A DNA stretch of 18,993 nucleotides, from contig CABVDD010000037.1 of NCBI GenBank assembly GCA_902497095.1, forward strand, positions 1-18,993, given 5' to 3'. This document shows positions 1 through 6,624 of this stretch, one piece after another; positions within the stretch are counted from its first letter, which is position 1, and each line of letters opens with the position of its first letter. The DNA is from an uncultured Faecalicoccus sp. (GTDB taxonomy: Bacteria > Bacillota_I > Bacilli_A > Erysipelotrichales > Erysipelotrichaceae). Both the position numbers and the translations under genes were made by a program. The notes beneath the pieces were generated by a model that made no database searches, was not told the DNA's origin, and saw only the letters and a list, made by a program, of their open reading frames with translations.

Positions 1-32
1 ATAGAGTGGAAAATCTGACATTTCCGCTCTAT
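1..32. repeat. Inverted repeat downstream of the DUF1906 gene
   Basis: Positions 1-12 are the reverse complement of 21-32 with one mismatch, around an 8-base loop. It lies 18 bases past the stop codon of the minus-strand gene ending at 50. This is where a terminator would be expected, but any T-tract would fall outside the window. On the plus strand the odd pair is a G-U wobble, so the RNA hairpin is slightly better in that direction. Confidence 0.45.
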
Positions 33-49
33 CGCCCCTCATTTCTATT

Positions 50-1573
50 TTATCTTGTTTGTACCCCTTGTACACCGATGTTTTCATCATATAATGGAAA
101 TAAATACTCATAAAACTGATCAAATGCCCAGTTTTCAGGAATTGGATATCCTAGATTACCACTAAAGCCGGTGGACATATCTGCTACAAAGGAGTATTCT
201 GCATACCCAGCATTACTAACTTTTGTACATACATATCTAGGCGCATAAATACCTACCTTATATTTTCTAGGATTAAGTCCAGGTGTATTAAAAATTGTAT
301 TAATCTGTCTGAAATAAGGAATAATTAGAGAATCTGTTTGATATTCTAAACAATCAAAGTCTACTGCAAAATAAATAACCGTACCATCTTTAAAGCCTAG
401 CCGGTCTGCACGACTAATTGCTTTAACCGCATCTTTCCCACCTTGTAAAGCATTATTAAAGTATTCGGGATAGTATCCACCATCTTGATAGATTGGAAAA
501 ATAGATAGGCCAGCATTTCGGATGTTTTTAATTTCTGTTACAGTCATCTGCTTACTACGTTCTTCAGCTCCTGACCCTACAGTTCCTGTTAAATATCGAC
601 CAACATATTTATATCCAGTATCATATAATTTTTTTGCCTGATTCGTATTCAATATGGTAGAACAATCACAACCTATAGCTATACGATCTGTATCTCCTTT
701 ACTAGTTAATAATGATTTCATCGTTGATACACCGATTTCTCCAGATTTATCCTCAATCATACCTGTTAGTCCATATTTTTTCTGGAAAGCTGTAACATTT
801 GTTGCCATATTTGAATCAAAAATTCCATCAAATCGGTTTTGGTTAATTCCATTGAAGTAAAGTCCGTACTGTGCAATTTTATTAAATTTAATATTCGCTC
901 CATTGACACCTTGTTTTAATTTAGGACAAGCATCTGTTGTTGCAGGTCCAAAGTTTAAAGAACTAAGATCATCAATCCAGTCTACGATGCCTTCTGCCGC
1001 TTGCAAAGCTCCAAGTAATGATAATGCTGTGTTTCTAGACATTACTCCATCACATGCCTGAACACCGATCACATCTGACCAATCTTTATTTAGCTGTCTT
1101 TGAATAGTTTGAATTGTTGTATTACCACCAGATACTAATTTAAACCAATACATGGAGAACAGTCCTGCCCAAACTTTCCAATCAATCACTCCAGTAACAC
1201 CGATATTTGCATCTTCCTGCATTTCTTTAACAGCATTTTCTCCAGTTGTATAGTAAATTCCTGTAACTCCTCCTGCGTTATATCCCTTACAGAATAAAGC
1301 ACACTGAATCAAACAAACGTTTGGATCCGGTTCATCTTCGGGATCCATTTTTGAAATTTTTGGTAAATTCTTCATAACCTGAATAGTGTATGGCCCTAAA
1401 TATCCCGTTACATTTGGAACATTGTTTTGAATTTGAAAAGCACGAACTAAACCTTCAATCATGACTGTTCCAGTTAGTCCATTTTCTTCCAAATCAACCC
1501 ATGATCCATGAGACCCATACATACTATTTAAATACTGTTGTGCTCTAAGCACTAATTGATCTGCCATATTCAT
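50..1573 (-). CDS. Peptidoglycan-binding protein with C-terminal DUF1906 glycoside-hydrolase-like domain
   Basis: This 507-aa protein probably binds and trims peptidoglycan. The first ~290 residues hold three or four peptidoglycan-binding-like repeats, for example near residues 10-70, 85-135 and 225-290 (pattern FDG.FDSN.A..V.AFQKKYGLTG). The C-terminal ~205 residues, from IAIGCDCSTI near residue 297, look like DUF1906, a TIM-barrel family related to GH25-type lysozymes, with YVGRYL, SIFPIYQ and YFAVDFD typical of it. No signal peptide or membrane segment is visible, so export would need lysis, a holin or a non-classical route. The ATG at 1573 has an AAGG five bases upstream; an internal ATG at 1567 is possible. 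It is divergent from the regulator-holin-CHAP set, which suggests one lysis or secretion locus. Domain calls are from recalled family patterns; catalytic activity is inferred. Confidence 0.8.
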   Translation of the reverse strand: MNMADQLVLRAQQYLNSMYGSHGSWVDLEENGLTGTVMIEGLVRAFQIQNNVPNVTGYLGPYTIQVMKNLPKISKMDPEDEPDPNVCLIQCALFCKGYNAGGVTGIYYTTGENAVKEMQEDANIGVTGVIDWKVWAGLFSMYWFKLVSGGNTTIQTIQRQLNKDWSDVIGVQACDGVMSRNTALSLLGALQAAEGIVDWIDDLSSLNFGPATTDACPKLKQGVNGANIKFNKIAQYGLYFNGINQNRFDGIFDSNMATNVTAFQKKYGLTGMIEDKSGEIGVSTMKSLLTSKGDTDRIAIGCDCSTILNTNQAKKLYDTGYKYVGRYLTGTVGSGAEERSKQMTVTEIKNIRNAGLSIFPIYQDGGYYPEYFNNALQGGKDAVKAISRADRLGFKDGTVIYFAVDFDCLEYQTDSLIIPYFRQINTIFNTPGLNPRKYKVGIYAPRYVCTKVSNAGYAEYSFVADMSTGFSGNLGYPIPENWAFDQFYEYLFPLYDENIGVQGVQTR

Positions 1574-1596
1574 AAAACCTTATAGCTTTTTGCCAT
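1570..1596 (-). other. Possible 8-codon leader ORF before the DUF1906 gene
   Basis: On the minus strand an ATG at 1596 follows GAAAGGA by four bases and encodes MAKSYKVL. Its TGA overlaps the ATG of the 507-aa gene as ATGA. The leader has the better Shine-Dalgarno match of the two starts, so the main gene could be translated by re-initiation. It could also be chance, given how short it is. Confidence 0.3.
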
Positions 1597-1658
1597 ATTT
1601 TCCTTTCTTTTTGCAGTTTTTGCTAGCTCAACCACAACTAAAGAATAATCCTAAAAAA

Positions 1659-1674
1659 TGGAACAATTGTTCCA
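1659..1674. promoter_or_regulatory. 16-bp perfect palindrome, candidate operator
   Basis: TGGAACAATTGTTCCA is a perfect 16-bp palindrome in the gap between the divergent DUF1906 gene and the regulator-holin-CHAP set. Palindromes of this size in a divergent promoter region are typical of dimeric repressor sites. Its centre is 39 bp from that of a second palindrome at 1699-1712. The binding protein is unknown. Confidence 0.45.
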
Positions 1675-1698
1675 AAATCATCATCAATAATAAAGTTA

Positions 1699-1712
1699 TG
1701 ATTCCGGAATCA
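1699..1712. promoter_or_regulatory. 14-bp perfect palindrome, candidate operator or stem
   Basis: TGATTCCGGAATCA is a perfect 14-bp palindrome just ahead of the AAAAGGAG ribosome site of the regulator gene. It overlaps a TATGAT sequence at 1697-1702 that could be a -10 element, so a protein bound here could block transcription of the lysis-type set. Its half-site differs from that of the 1659-1674 palindrome, so the two need not share a binding protein. Confidence 0.4.
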
Positions 1713-1733
1713 GAGAAAAGGAGAATTTTATGA

Positions 1734-2093
1734 TTGATCATATCTATTTTTTATATGCTATTGTCTCAGAAAGAGATTGAATGTTTTCTATACTTATACC
1801 CATTTGCTAAGAAGCATTATATTGAAAAGTCTTTTATGTTTATAAAAAGTACTTATTTTGTGGAAAAACAAAATTCGCAAAATCAATTCTATTTGTACAT
1901 TATTGACAAAGTAAATCATTGGTTAGAAATAATGGATAAAAGCGAGATTGAATTGATTAAGCTACGTTATTTCCAAAATTACAGTTTGTGTCAGATTGCA
2001 TATAAAGTAAATTACAGTAATCATAGTGCTGTTATCAAAAGAATTCACCATATTCTTAAGAAAATCGAAAAGGAGACAACTCAATATGAATAA
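1734..2093 (+). CDS. Phage-type sigma-region-4-like regulator (ArpU/RinA-like), start uncertain
   Basis: This protein of up to 119 aa probably activates transcription of the holin and CHAP genes behind it. Residues ~69-115 (DKSEIELIKLRYFQNYSLCQIA... followed by AVIKRIHHILKKIEKE) resemble the helix-turn-helix of sigma-70 region 4 found in phage late-gene activators. No catalytic or membrane segment is seen. The start is odd: the best ribosome site (AAAAGGAG, ending at 1723) points to an ATG at 1730 in a different frame, which stops after 16 codons. The long frame opens only at TTG 1734 or ATG 1755. Removing one T from the six-T run at 1747-1752 would join ATG 1730 to the long frame. So the gene may start at TTG 1734, be frameshifted, or be switched by that run. 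Its 3' end overlaps the holin start by 8 bp. Confidence 0.6.
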   Translation: MIISIFYMLLSQKEIECFLYLYPFAKKHYIEKSFMFIKSTYFVEKQNSQNQFYLYIIDKVNHWLEIMDKSEIELIKLRYFQNYSLCQIAYKVNYSNHSAVIKRIHHILKKIEKETTQYE

Positions 2094-2511
2094 TTTAATA
2101 AATCTATTTAAAGATTACCATGGTATGTTGTTTTGTATTTTATTTGTTTTAAATTTTTTAGATTGCTTTACAGGTTGGTGTAAAGCCAGATTATTAAAAA
2201 AAGAGAACTCTAAAATGGGAATCAAAGGAATTATGAACAAACTTGCCAATTGGATTATCCTCTTGATCGCATTTCTACTATCTTATTCTTTTGTTAAATT
2301 AGGGGAAATCATCTCAATTAATGTAGGCTTTGCACTTTTACTGGGCTGGTTTGTTTTGATTTCTTTAATCATTAATGAAACTCGTAGTATATTGGAAAAT
2401 TTAGTAGAGTTGGGAGTTAAAGTCCCACTAGTTTTAACCAAAGGATTAGAAGTATATGAAAAGAAAATTGAAGAAATAGAACTAGATGAATCAAAAGGAG
2501 CAGAGAAATGA
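2086..2511 (+). CDS. Phage holin, TcdE-like (phage_holin_4 family)
   Basis: A 141-aa membrane protein that probably forms the holes through which a wall hydrolase or other leaderless protein leaves the cell. The family hallmark is near residues 26-35 (DCFTGWCKA, matching D..TG..KA), followed by a basic KKENSKMGIKGIMNK stretch. Hydrophobic segments are at about 11-29, 53-71 and 80-100, and the tail is charged (residues ~120-141). The start at 2086 follows AAAGGAGA by nine bases and overlaps the regulator's stop. An upstream in-frame start near 2026 would add 20 residues inside the regulator gene and is unlikely. Its own stop overlaps the CHAP start as ATGA, so the three genes form one translationally coupled unit. 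The same family includes TcdE, which is implicated in release of Clostridioides difficile toxins. Confidence 0.85.
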   Translation: MNNLINLFKDYHGMLFCILFVLNFLDCFTGWCKARLLKKENSKMGIKGIMNKLANWIILLIAFLLSYSFVKLGEIISINVGFALLLGWFVLISLIINETRSILENLVELGVKVPLVLTKGLEVYEKKIEEIELDESKGAEK

Positions 2512-3242
2512 AACTTTATCAAAAAATAAAAAATGAAACACTGGGAAAAAATTTTGACATTGATCATGCTTATGGAAATCAATGTTGGGACTTCGTTTGT
2601 TATGTTTTTGAGCATTATTATAATGGGAAACGTATTCATTGTGGACTCACAACTTATGTGCAGGACTTTGTTACGCAAAAAGAAACAAATGGAATTTTAG
2701 AATTCATGGATGATATTGGCCTCAATACTATTTTAGAACCTGGTGATGTCTGTGTATGGGGGCAATGTAGTGCAGCACCCTACAGCCACGTTGCATTATA
2801 TGACTCGGATAATGGCTCTAATCAAGTATTTTTTTTAGGTCAAAATCAAGGGGAACCCAGAGTTACGGTCACGCAAATCGATATTTCTGGAATTATTGGA
2901 GTATTTCGAGCAAAGAACATGAATGCTAACCATATTGATGCAGCTGATCCAATATTAGCAATAGGAAGCAAAGTAAAATTTGATAGATATTTGACGGTTG
3001 AAAAAATTGATTTAGAAAAGAATTGGGTTTATAATTCGCAAATTGGTGGTTGGGTAAGTGCATCAATTTGTACAGAAACATCATCAGCTGATGGCGCATG
3101 CGATCAAATTTTATATAATGGAGCACAGTTCACAATAGATGGAACATACACTGTTGGCGCAATTAGCAAACAAACAGATACAGTTTATATAAATGAACTT
3201 GGATTTTGGGTTAATACATATGCATTAACTGAAAATCAGTGA
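2508..3242 (+). CDS. CHAP-domain endolysin-like amidase/endopeptidase
   Basis: A 244-aa peptidoglycan hydrolase candidate. The N-terminal CHAP domain (residues ~1-135) has the nucleophile Cys26 in GNQCWDF and the paired His94 in PYSHVALYD. An LGQNQGE motif near 110 could supply the third polar residue. The C-terminal ~100 residues form a Trp/Tyr-rich, SH3-like module with two similar halves (around NWVYNSQIGGWVSA and the end), likely for wall binding. No signal peptide is present, as expected of a holin-dependent lysin. The start has AAAGGAG seven bases upstream and overlaps the holin stop by four bases. A decayed relative lies at 12306-12690 on the other strand; the sequences share most of the CHAP core (YVQDFVTQK, AAPYSHVAL, DSDNG). 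No terminator is seen after it. Confidence 0.85.
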   Translation: MKLYQKIKNETLGKNFDIDHAYGNQCWDFVCYVFEHYYNGKRIHCGLTTYVQDFVTQKETNGILEFMDDIGLNTILEPGDVCVWGQCSAAPYSHVALYDSDNGSNQVFFLGQNQGEPRVTVTQIDISGIIGVFRAKNMNANHIDAADPILAIGSKVKFDRYLTVEKIDLEKNWVYNSQIGGWVSASICTETSSADGACDQILYNGAQFTIDGTYTVGAISKQTDTVYINELGFWVNTYALTENQ

Positions 3243-4033
3243 ACATAAAGAATAAAAACAACAATATAATCAAAAATAAAGCAACTTGAACAAGATTTAT
3301 TGATAAAATACTTTTTTAAAAATAAAATGAATTTAAAGATAAGTACTTATTTATTTAATTGAAATATATGGCATTTAGATATTAAGTATAGTGATTCGTT
3401 TTATTGTATTGATGTAAATGGTATAAAAAATATTCAATCATGTACAGTAAATAAATGCTTATATTTTTAATCATCACTCTTAACAAGATATAAGTTCAAA
3501 ATGAGAAACAGCTTTAATGACTTGTTTTAAAATAGATTTTTGAATTTATTTTGTAAATTGTATTAATGCCATTGGCAATAACTAAGATTCTAGAATCAAG
3601 TATTACCCTTAATATTGTCTGAAAAACACATTGAGATCCAAAATTTTAATAAACTTAAATAGTAGTGATTTGTGGAAAAACAATGGAAGTATCAAAAATG
3701 AAGAATATGAATCAAAAGTTAATTACTATTTTGTTACTTTATAGTCAAAATTACTAGTGAGTTTTAAACCTTTATCGACATTAGTAACAGGATTTGAATA
3801 ATGGATGCTAGAAATGAGTTCAAATATATCGAAATTAATTCATAGAATATTTGATTTAAAAGAATTCAACTTTTTGTATTTTTGTAGCTTCGCAAAGTAA
3901 AAAATATCACAATCAATCTAGCTATCAATAGATAAAATCAGATTCTATAGAATTATTTCCATTGGAAATACATAAAACACTTATGAATATTTAAGTTTCA
4001 TTTATATTTTTTAAAAGGTTAGAAAGGAAATAG
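3243..4033. other. AT-rich region without a recognisable gene
   Basis: About 790 bases between the CHAP gene and the first secreted-protein gene. Stops are frequent in all frames, and I see no open frame with a ribosome site, no convincing terminator and no tRNA or repeat array. It is noticeably A/T-rich and may be eroded coding sequence or a long untranslated or regulatory stretch. Small RNAs cannot be excluded by eye. Confidence 0.5.
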
Positions 4034-4063
4034 ATATAAATGTATTTAGACATGCATTTATAT
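4034..4063 (+). promoter_or_regulatory. 9-bp inverted repeat with a short leader ORF ahead of the secreted-protein operon
   Basis: ATATAAATG (4034-4042) is the exact reverse complement of CATTTATAT (4055-4063), with a 12-base loop. The left arm contains an ATG at 4040 that opens an 8-codon ORF (MYLDMHLY, stop at 4064-4066) with AAAGGA at 4023-4028, 11 bases upstream. The true gene start at 4077 has no Shine-Dalgarno of its own. The element could therefore be a leader coupling or masking translation, or a DNA operator. Function is inferred. Confidence 0.35.
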
Positions 4064-4076
4064 TAAATGTATTATT

Positions 4077-4754
4077 ATGAAGAAAAAATATTTAATATCA
4101 TTATTATCAGTTTTTATACTTGCTTTTAGTATAGTTAATGTATCTGCTTTAGAAAAAACAAATATAGCGATTCAGAAAGAAGTTGAAACATATGTAAATA
4201 ATATGTTTTATGATTTAGAAGATCATGACAAGGTTCTTGCACTACCTAATGGAGGTTATTTACATGGGCACGCTAAACTTGTTAATGGATTAAATACAGA
4301 TATAGTATATAAAGAATATGATAGTGAAACAGACTCAAATGCAATCACTGTCAGAGAAGTTAAAAAATCAATTCAATACGATATAATTAACATGAATTCT
4401 GTGGTAATTCAGCCTCGAGGAGCTAATGTTCCAAACTTAGAAAGCTCCACTATAATATTATACGATCAAGGTACTTATCGCTCCCAAACTTTCTCGGCAA
4501 GTGGATGGCGATTTGGAGGATACTTCTTTTTATCAGAAGCTAGTACGGGAGATTATTTAAAATGGAGTACTTATAATGATTCTGGTGTCGTTGGTACTCA
4601 TGGCTATGCATCCCAAACCAAAAAGACAGGAGTAGCTTACGGAAAAGCAATATATCCAGGGACTCCTCAATATATAAGTTATGGTAGAAATCCTCAAATT
4701 TACTATACCTTTAATCCAACGAATAATCCTTATTACATTGTAGAAAACAAATGA
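4077..4754 (+). CDS. Secreted protein of unknown function, paralog A
   Basis: 225 aa with a classical Sec signal peptide: MKKK, a hydrophobic core to about residue 24, and likely cleavage after VSA before LEKT. The mature part (~200 aa) has no family I recognise. It is clearly homologous to the next gene along its length: both have NDMF/NNMF..DL, DKVL..P..GYL.G.AK, TDxxxITV and YRS..FS.SGWRFGGY, followed by an aromatic- and Gly-rich region. The many aromatics and glycines and the lack of a helical pattern suggest a beta-rich domain. No cysteines or obvious catalytic residues appear in the mature part. The ATG at 4077 lacks a ribosome site, but the signal peptide begins exactly there. The next gene starts 15 bp downstream, giving an operon. 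A secreted effector, bacteriocin-like protein or surface factor are all possible. Confidence 0.8.
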   Translation: MKKKYLISLLSVFILAFSIVNVSALEKTNIAIQKEVETYVNNMFYDLEDHDKVLALPNGGYLHGHAKLVNGLNTDIVYKEYDSETDSNAITVREVKKSIQYDIINMNSVVIQPRGANVPNLESSTIILYDQGTYRSQTFSASGWRFGGYFFLSEASTGDYLKWSTYNDSGVVGTHGYASQTKKTGVAYGKAIYPGTPQYISYGRNPQIYYTFNPTNNPYYIVENK

Positions 4755-4768
4755 AAGAGGTGATAAAC

Positions 4769-5452
4769 ATGAAAAAAACTAATTTGTTTTTAAGCCTATT
4801 TATTGTATTCGTAATGCTAATTAGTCCTTCTCTCTATGAAGTTCATGCATTAGAAAGTGAAAATCTATTGGACTATCATGAAAACATCATAAATGATATG
4901 TTTTTTGATTTAAGTAGTTCTGATAAAGTATTAAAAATGCCAGATAATGGTTATTTATTTGGGCAAGCAAAAGTTGTAGATGCTGAAAACCCAGAAATTA
5001 TTTATGCTACTTATGATAGCGGAACAGATAAAAAGTCTATCACAGTTTCTCAAGCTAAGAAAGATTTATTAGATAATGTAAAAAATAACAAATATAATAT
5101 CGAACCTAAAGGGGCCGGTTTACCAAGCCAAGTAATGGTACTAGCTAGCGGATCAAGTTATAGATCAAATGCATTTAGCGGATCTGGATGGAGATTTGGA
5201 GGATATTATATTCAGGCAGGTTCTGGTACATCTGGAATTTTACAATGGAAATCCTATATTGACAGTGGTTTAGTTGGTGATTCTGGAGAAGCTCAACAGA
5301 CTTTAAATTATCCTGGTTCCCCAGTTGGTTATCCTGTTTATCCAGGAGGATATTATAATGCACACACAAAAATGAATGGATGGTATAAAAATTTAGTTTA
5401 TTATACTAATGATCCCAAAAATGGTACATATTATACTGTAGAATGTCTTTAG
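4769..5452 (+). CDS. Secreted protein of unknown function, paralog B
   Basis: 227 aa from the ATG at 4769, which has AGAGGTGAT at the right spacing. A further in-frame ATG at 4751 would put six residues before the signal peptide and overlap the previous stop, so it is less likely. The signal peptide runs from MKKTNLFLSL to VHA, with cleavage before LES, the same A|LE junction as paralog A. The mature region keeps the shared YRS..FS.SGWRFGGY core near residues 125-145. It differs most at the C-terminus, which is rich in Tyr, Gly and Pro (YPVYPGGYYN). It follows paralog A and precedes a putative lipoprotein by 26 bp. Tandem duplication with divergence is seen directly; any toxin or immunity roles are speculation. 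Confidence 0.8.
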   Translation: MKKTNLFLSLFIVFVMLISPSLYEVHALESENLLDYHENIINDMFFDLSSSDKVLKMPDNGYLFGQAKVVDAENPEIIYATYDSGTDKKSITVSQAKKDLLDNVKNNKYNIEPKGAGLPSQVMVLASGSSYRSNAFSGSGWRFGGYYIQAGSGTSGILQWKSYIDSGLVGDSGEAQQTLNYPGSPVGYPVYPGGYYNAHTKMNGWYKNLVYYTNDPKNGTYYTVECL

Positions 5453-5478
5453 AATGATTGCAATTAAAGGTGAATAAT

Positions 5479-6156
5479 ATGGGGAAAAATATACTAAAAT
5501 TTCTTTTCTTATTATGTTGTTTATTTATATTTCCAGGTTGCCAAAATTCTAATAGCTTAAATGATAAAACCAGTAATCAAGTGAATAATGACTCCATTTT
5601 AATAGAAGATGAGGATAAGAAAAATGCAACAATTAATACCTTTTTAAAAACAAATATATCTAGTAGAGAAAAATTCTATTTAGAAAGCAATAACAGTTTT
5701 TCTTATATACCATTTGAAGTGAATTTAGACTCAGTATATGCAAATTTGGTATGCAAATTATACTGTTATCAGGATAGCAACTGGAAAAAAATTCAAGATT
5801 TTTCATTAGAAATAAATGGTAGTAACTTTTGGATCCTTATCAATTCAGATTTAACAAATTCTTCTGTATTATTTCATAATATATCATCTATTAATAGTAA
5901 ACCAACAATACTATCTGGAGGAAGGGTTTTTGATGCAATTACTCCAGAGTTTGGATTTCAAGGAACTTCACAGTACTATGAATCGATAGATGAGGTAAAT
6001 ATTAAAAATGAAGAAGAATTTGCAGTTGTAGCTAGTCGCATAGCTAAAGGAGTGAAACATTTATACGCAAATCCAAATGATTTTTATCATCCAGAAAAAG
6101 TACGAATGGAAATCGATGAAGAGTATTATATTATAACCTTACAATTTGTTAAATAA
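5479..6156 (+). CDS. Putative lipoprotein of unknown function
   Basis: 225 aa from the ATG at 5479, which has AAAGGTGA upstream. A TTG at 5458 is in frame but lacks support. The N-terminus is a lipoprotein signal: basic start, hydrophobic stretch FLFLLCCLFIF, then PGC as an approximate lipobox with lipidated Cys near residue 20 and an Asn/Ser-rich linker. The rest has no recognised domain. It contains a Trp/Tyr-rich middle and an acidic C-terminal part (ESIDEVNIKNEEEFAVVASRI) ending in alternating strands. As the third gene of the secreted-protein operon it could be a membrane-anchored partner or protective lipoprotein for the two paralogs, by analogy with bacteriocin immunity lipoproteins. 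It is followed by a strong terminator. Confidence 0.7.
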   Translation: MGKNILKFLFLLCCLFIFPGCQNSNSLNDKTSNQVNNDSILIEDEDKKNATINTFLKTNISSREKFYLESNNSFSYIPFEVNLDSVYANLVCKLYCYQDSNWKKIQDFSLEINGSNFWILINSDLTNSSVLFHNISSINSKPTILSGGRVFDAITPEFGFQGTSQYYESIDEVNIKNEEEFAVVASRIAKGVKHLYANPNDFYHPEKVRMEIDEEYYIITLQFVK

Positions 6157-6208
6157 TCATTACCTATAAGAGTATAAATTCTCTATTCTGGAAACATTCT
6201 TTCAAATA

Positions 6209-6247
6209 AGCCAGGTACTTCACACTGAATTACCTGGCTATCTTTTT
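6209..6247 (+). terminator. Intrinsic terminator of the secreted-protein operon
   Basis: AGCCAGGTA (6209-6217) pairs perfectly with TACCTGGCT (6231-6239) around a 13-base loop, followed by TCTTTTT (6241-6247). It lies 52 bases after the lipoprotein stop. The remaining DNA up to 6560 is AT-rich with no gene seen. Confidence 0.85.
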
Positions 6248-6560
6248 CAAAATTTGAAAATCATAACTAAATGGACGGTTCAAAATTAGATGAGTTTTAG
6301 TGAGTTTACTCTTTAAAACCATCAGGAGTAATTTTCACTCCTCTAAAAATAATATTTCTATCAACAGTTTAAATTTATTTCGTATTTTTTTAAAATCAAA
6401 ATTTATAGAAAATGTTTGATTCTTTGTACTTTTTCATCTACTTTTTTGTTAGCTTTTTCCATAAGGCTTATATTGTTTACCATTCATGGTTTAATATAAC
6501 TTTATAATGAATCAATATGACTCTACTAAAAATAATAAATTTATGTCTAGAATTAAAAAT

Positions 6561-6594
6561 TGTAATACTTCAGTAATTTCTACTATGCTATTCT
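6561..6594 (+). promoter_or_regulatory. Putative response-regulator box and promoter of the ABC-TCS operon
   Basis: TGTAATACTTC (6561) is followed at an 11-bp step by AGTAATT (6572), and TATTCT sits at 6589-6594 as a -10-like hexamer, 17 bp after the start of the second repeat. Direct repeats at 11-bp spacing are the classic binding pattern of OmpR/PhoB-family regulators. The same arrangement recurs at 11701-11734. There is no good -35 element, as expected at an activator-dependent promoter. Confidence 0.55.
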
Positions 6595-6624
6595 AAATTT
6601 GAAAAAAGAAAAGAGTGAACGATT

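Noticed and set aside
1745..1753. U UUU UUA slippery site in the regulator leader, suggesting programmed -1 frameshifting
   Set aside because: The long regulator frame lies +1, not -1, from the ATG at 1730, so slippage of the usual kind would not reach it. No clear stimulatory pseudoknot was seen.
2283..2678. Minus-strand 131-codon open frame across the holin and CHAP genes
   Set aside because: It is a shadow of two well-supported genes and has no family resemblance.
3700..3780. Partial inverted repeat around ACTATTTTG and CAAAATTACT as a terminator
   Set aside because: The arms mismatch and there is no T-tract; this is expected by chance in such AT-rich DNA.
4077..5452. Resemblance of the secreted paralogs to lactococcin 972-type bacteriocins because of secreted, aromatic-rich ends and a nearby large ABC permease
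   Set aside because: The length is over three times too great and the family's typical motifs are not recognisable. The likeness is only general.
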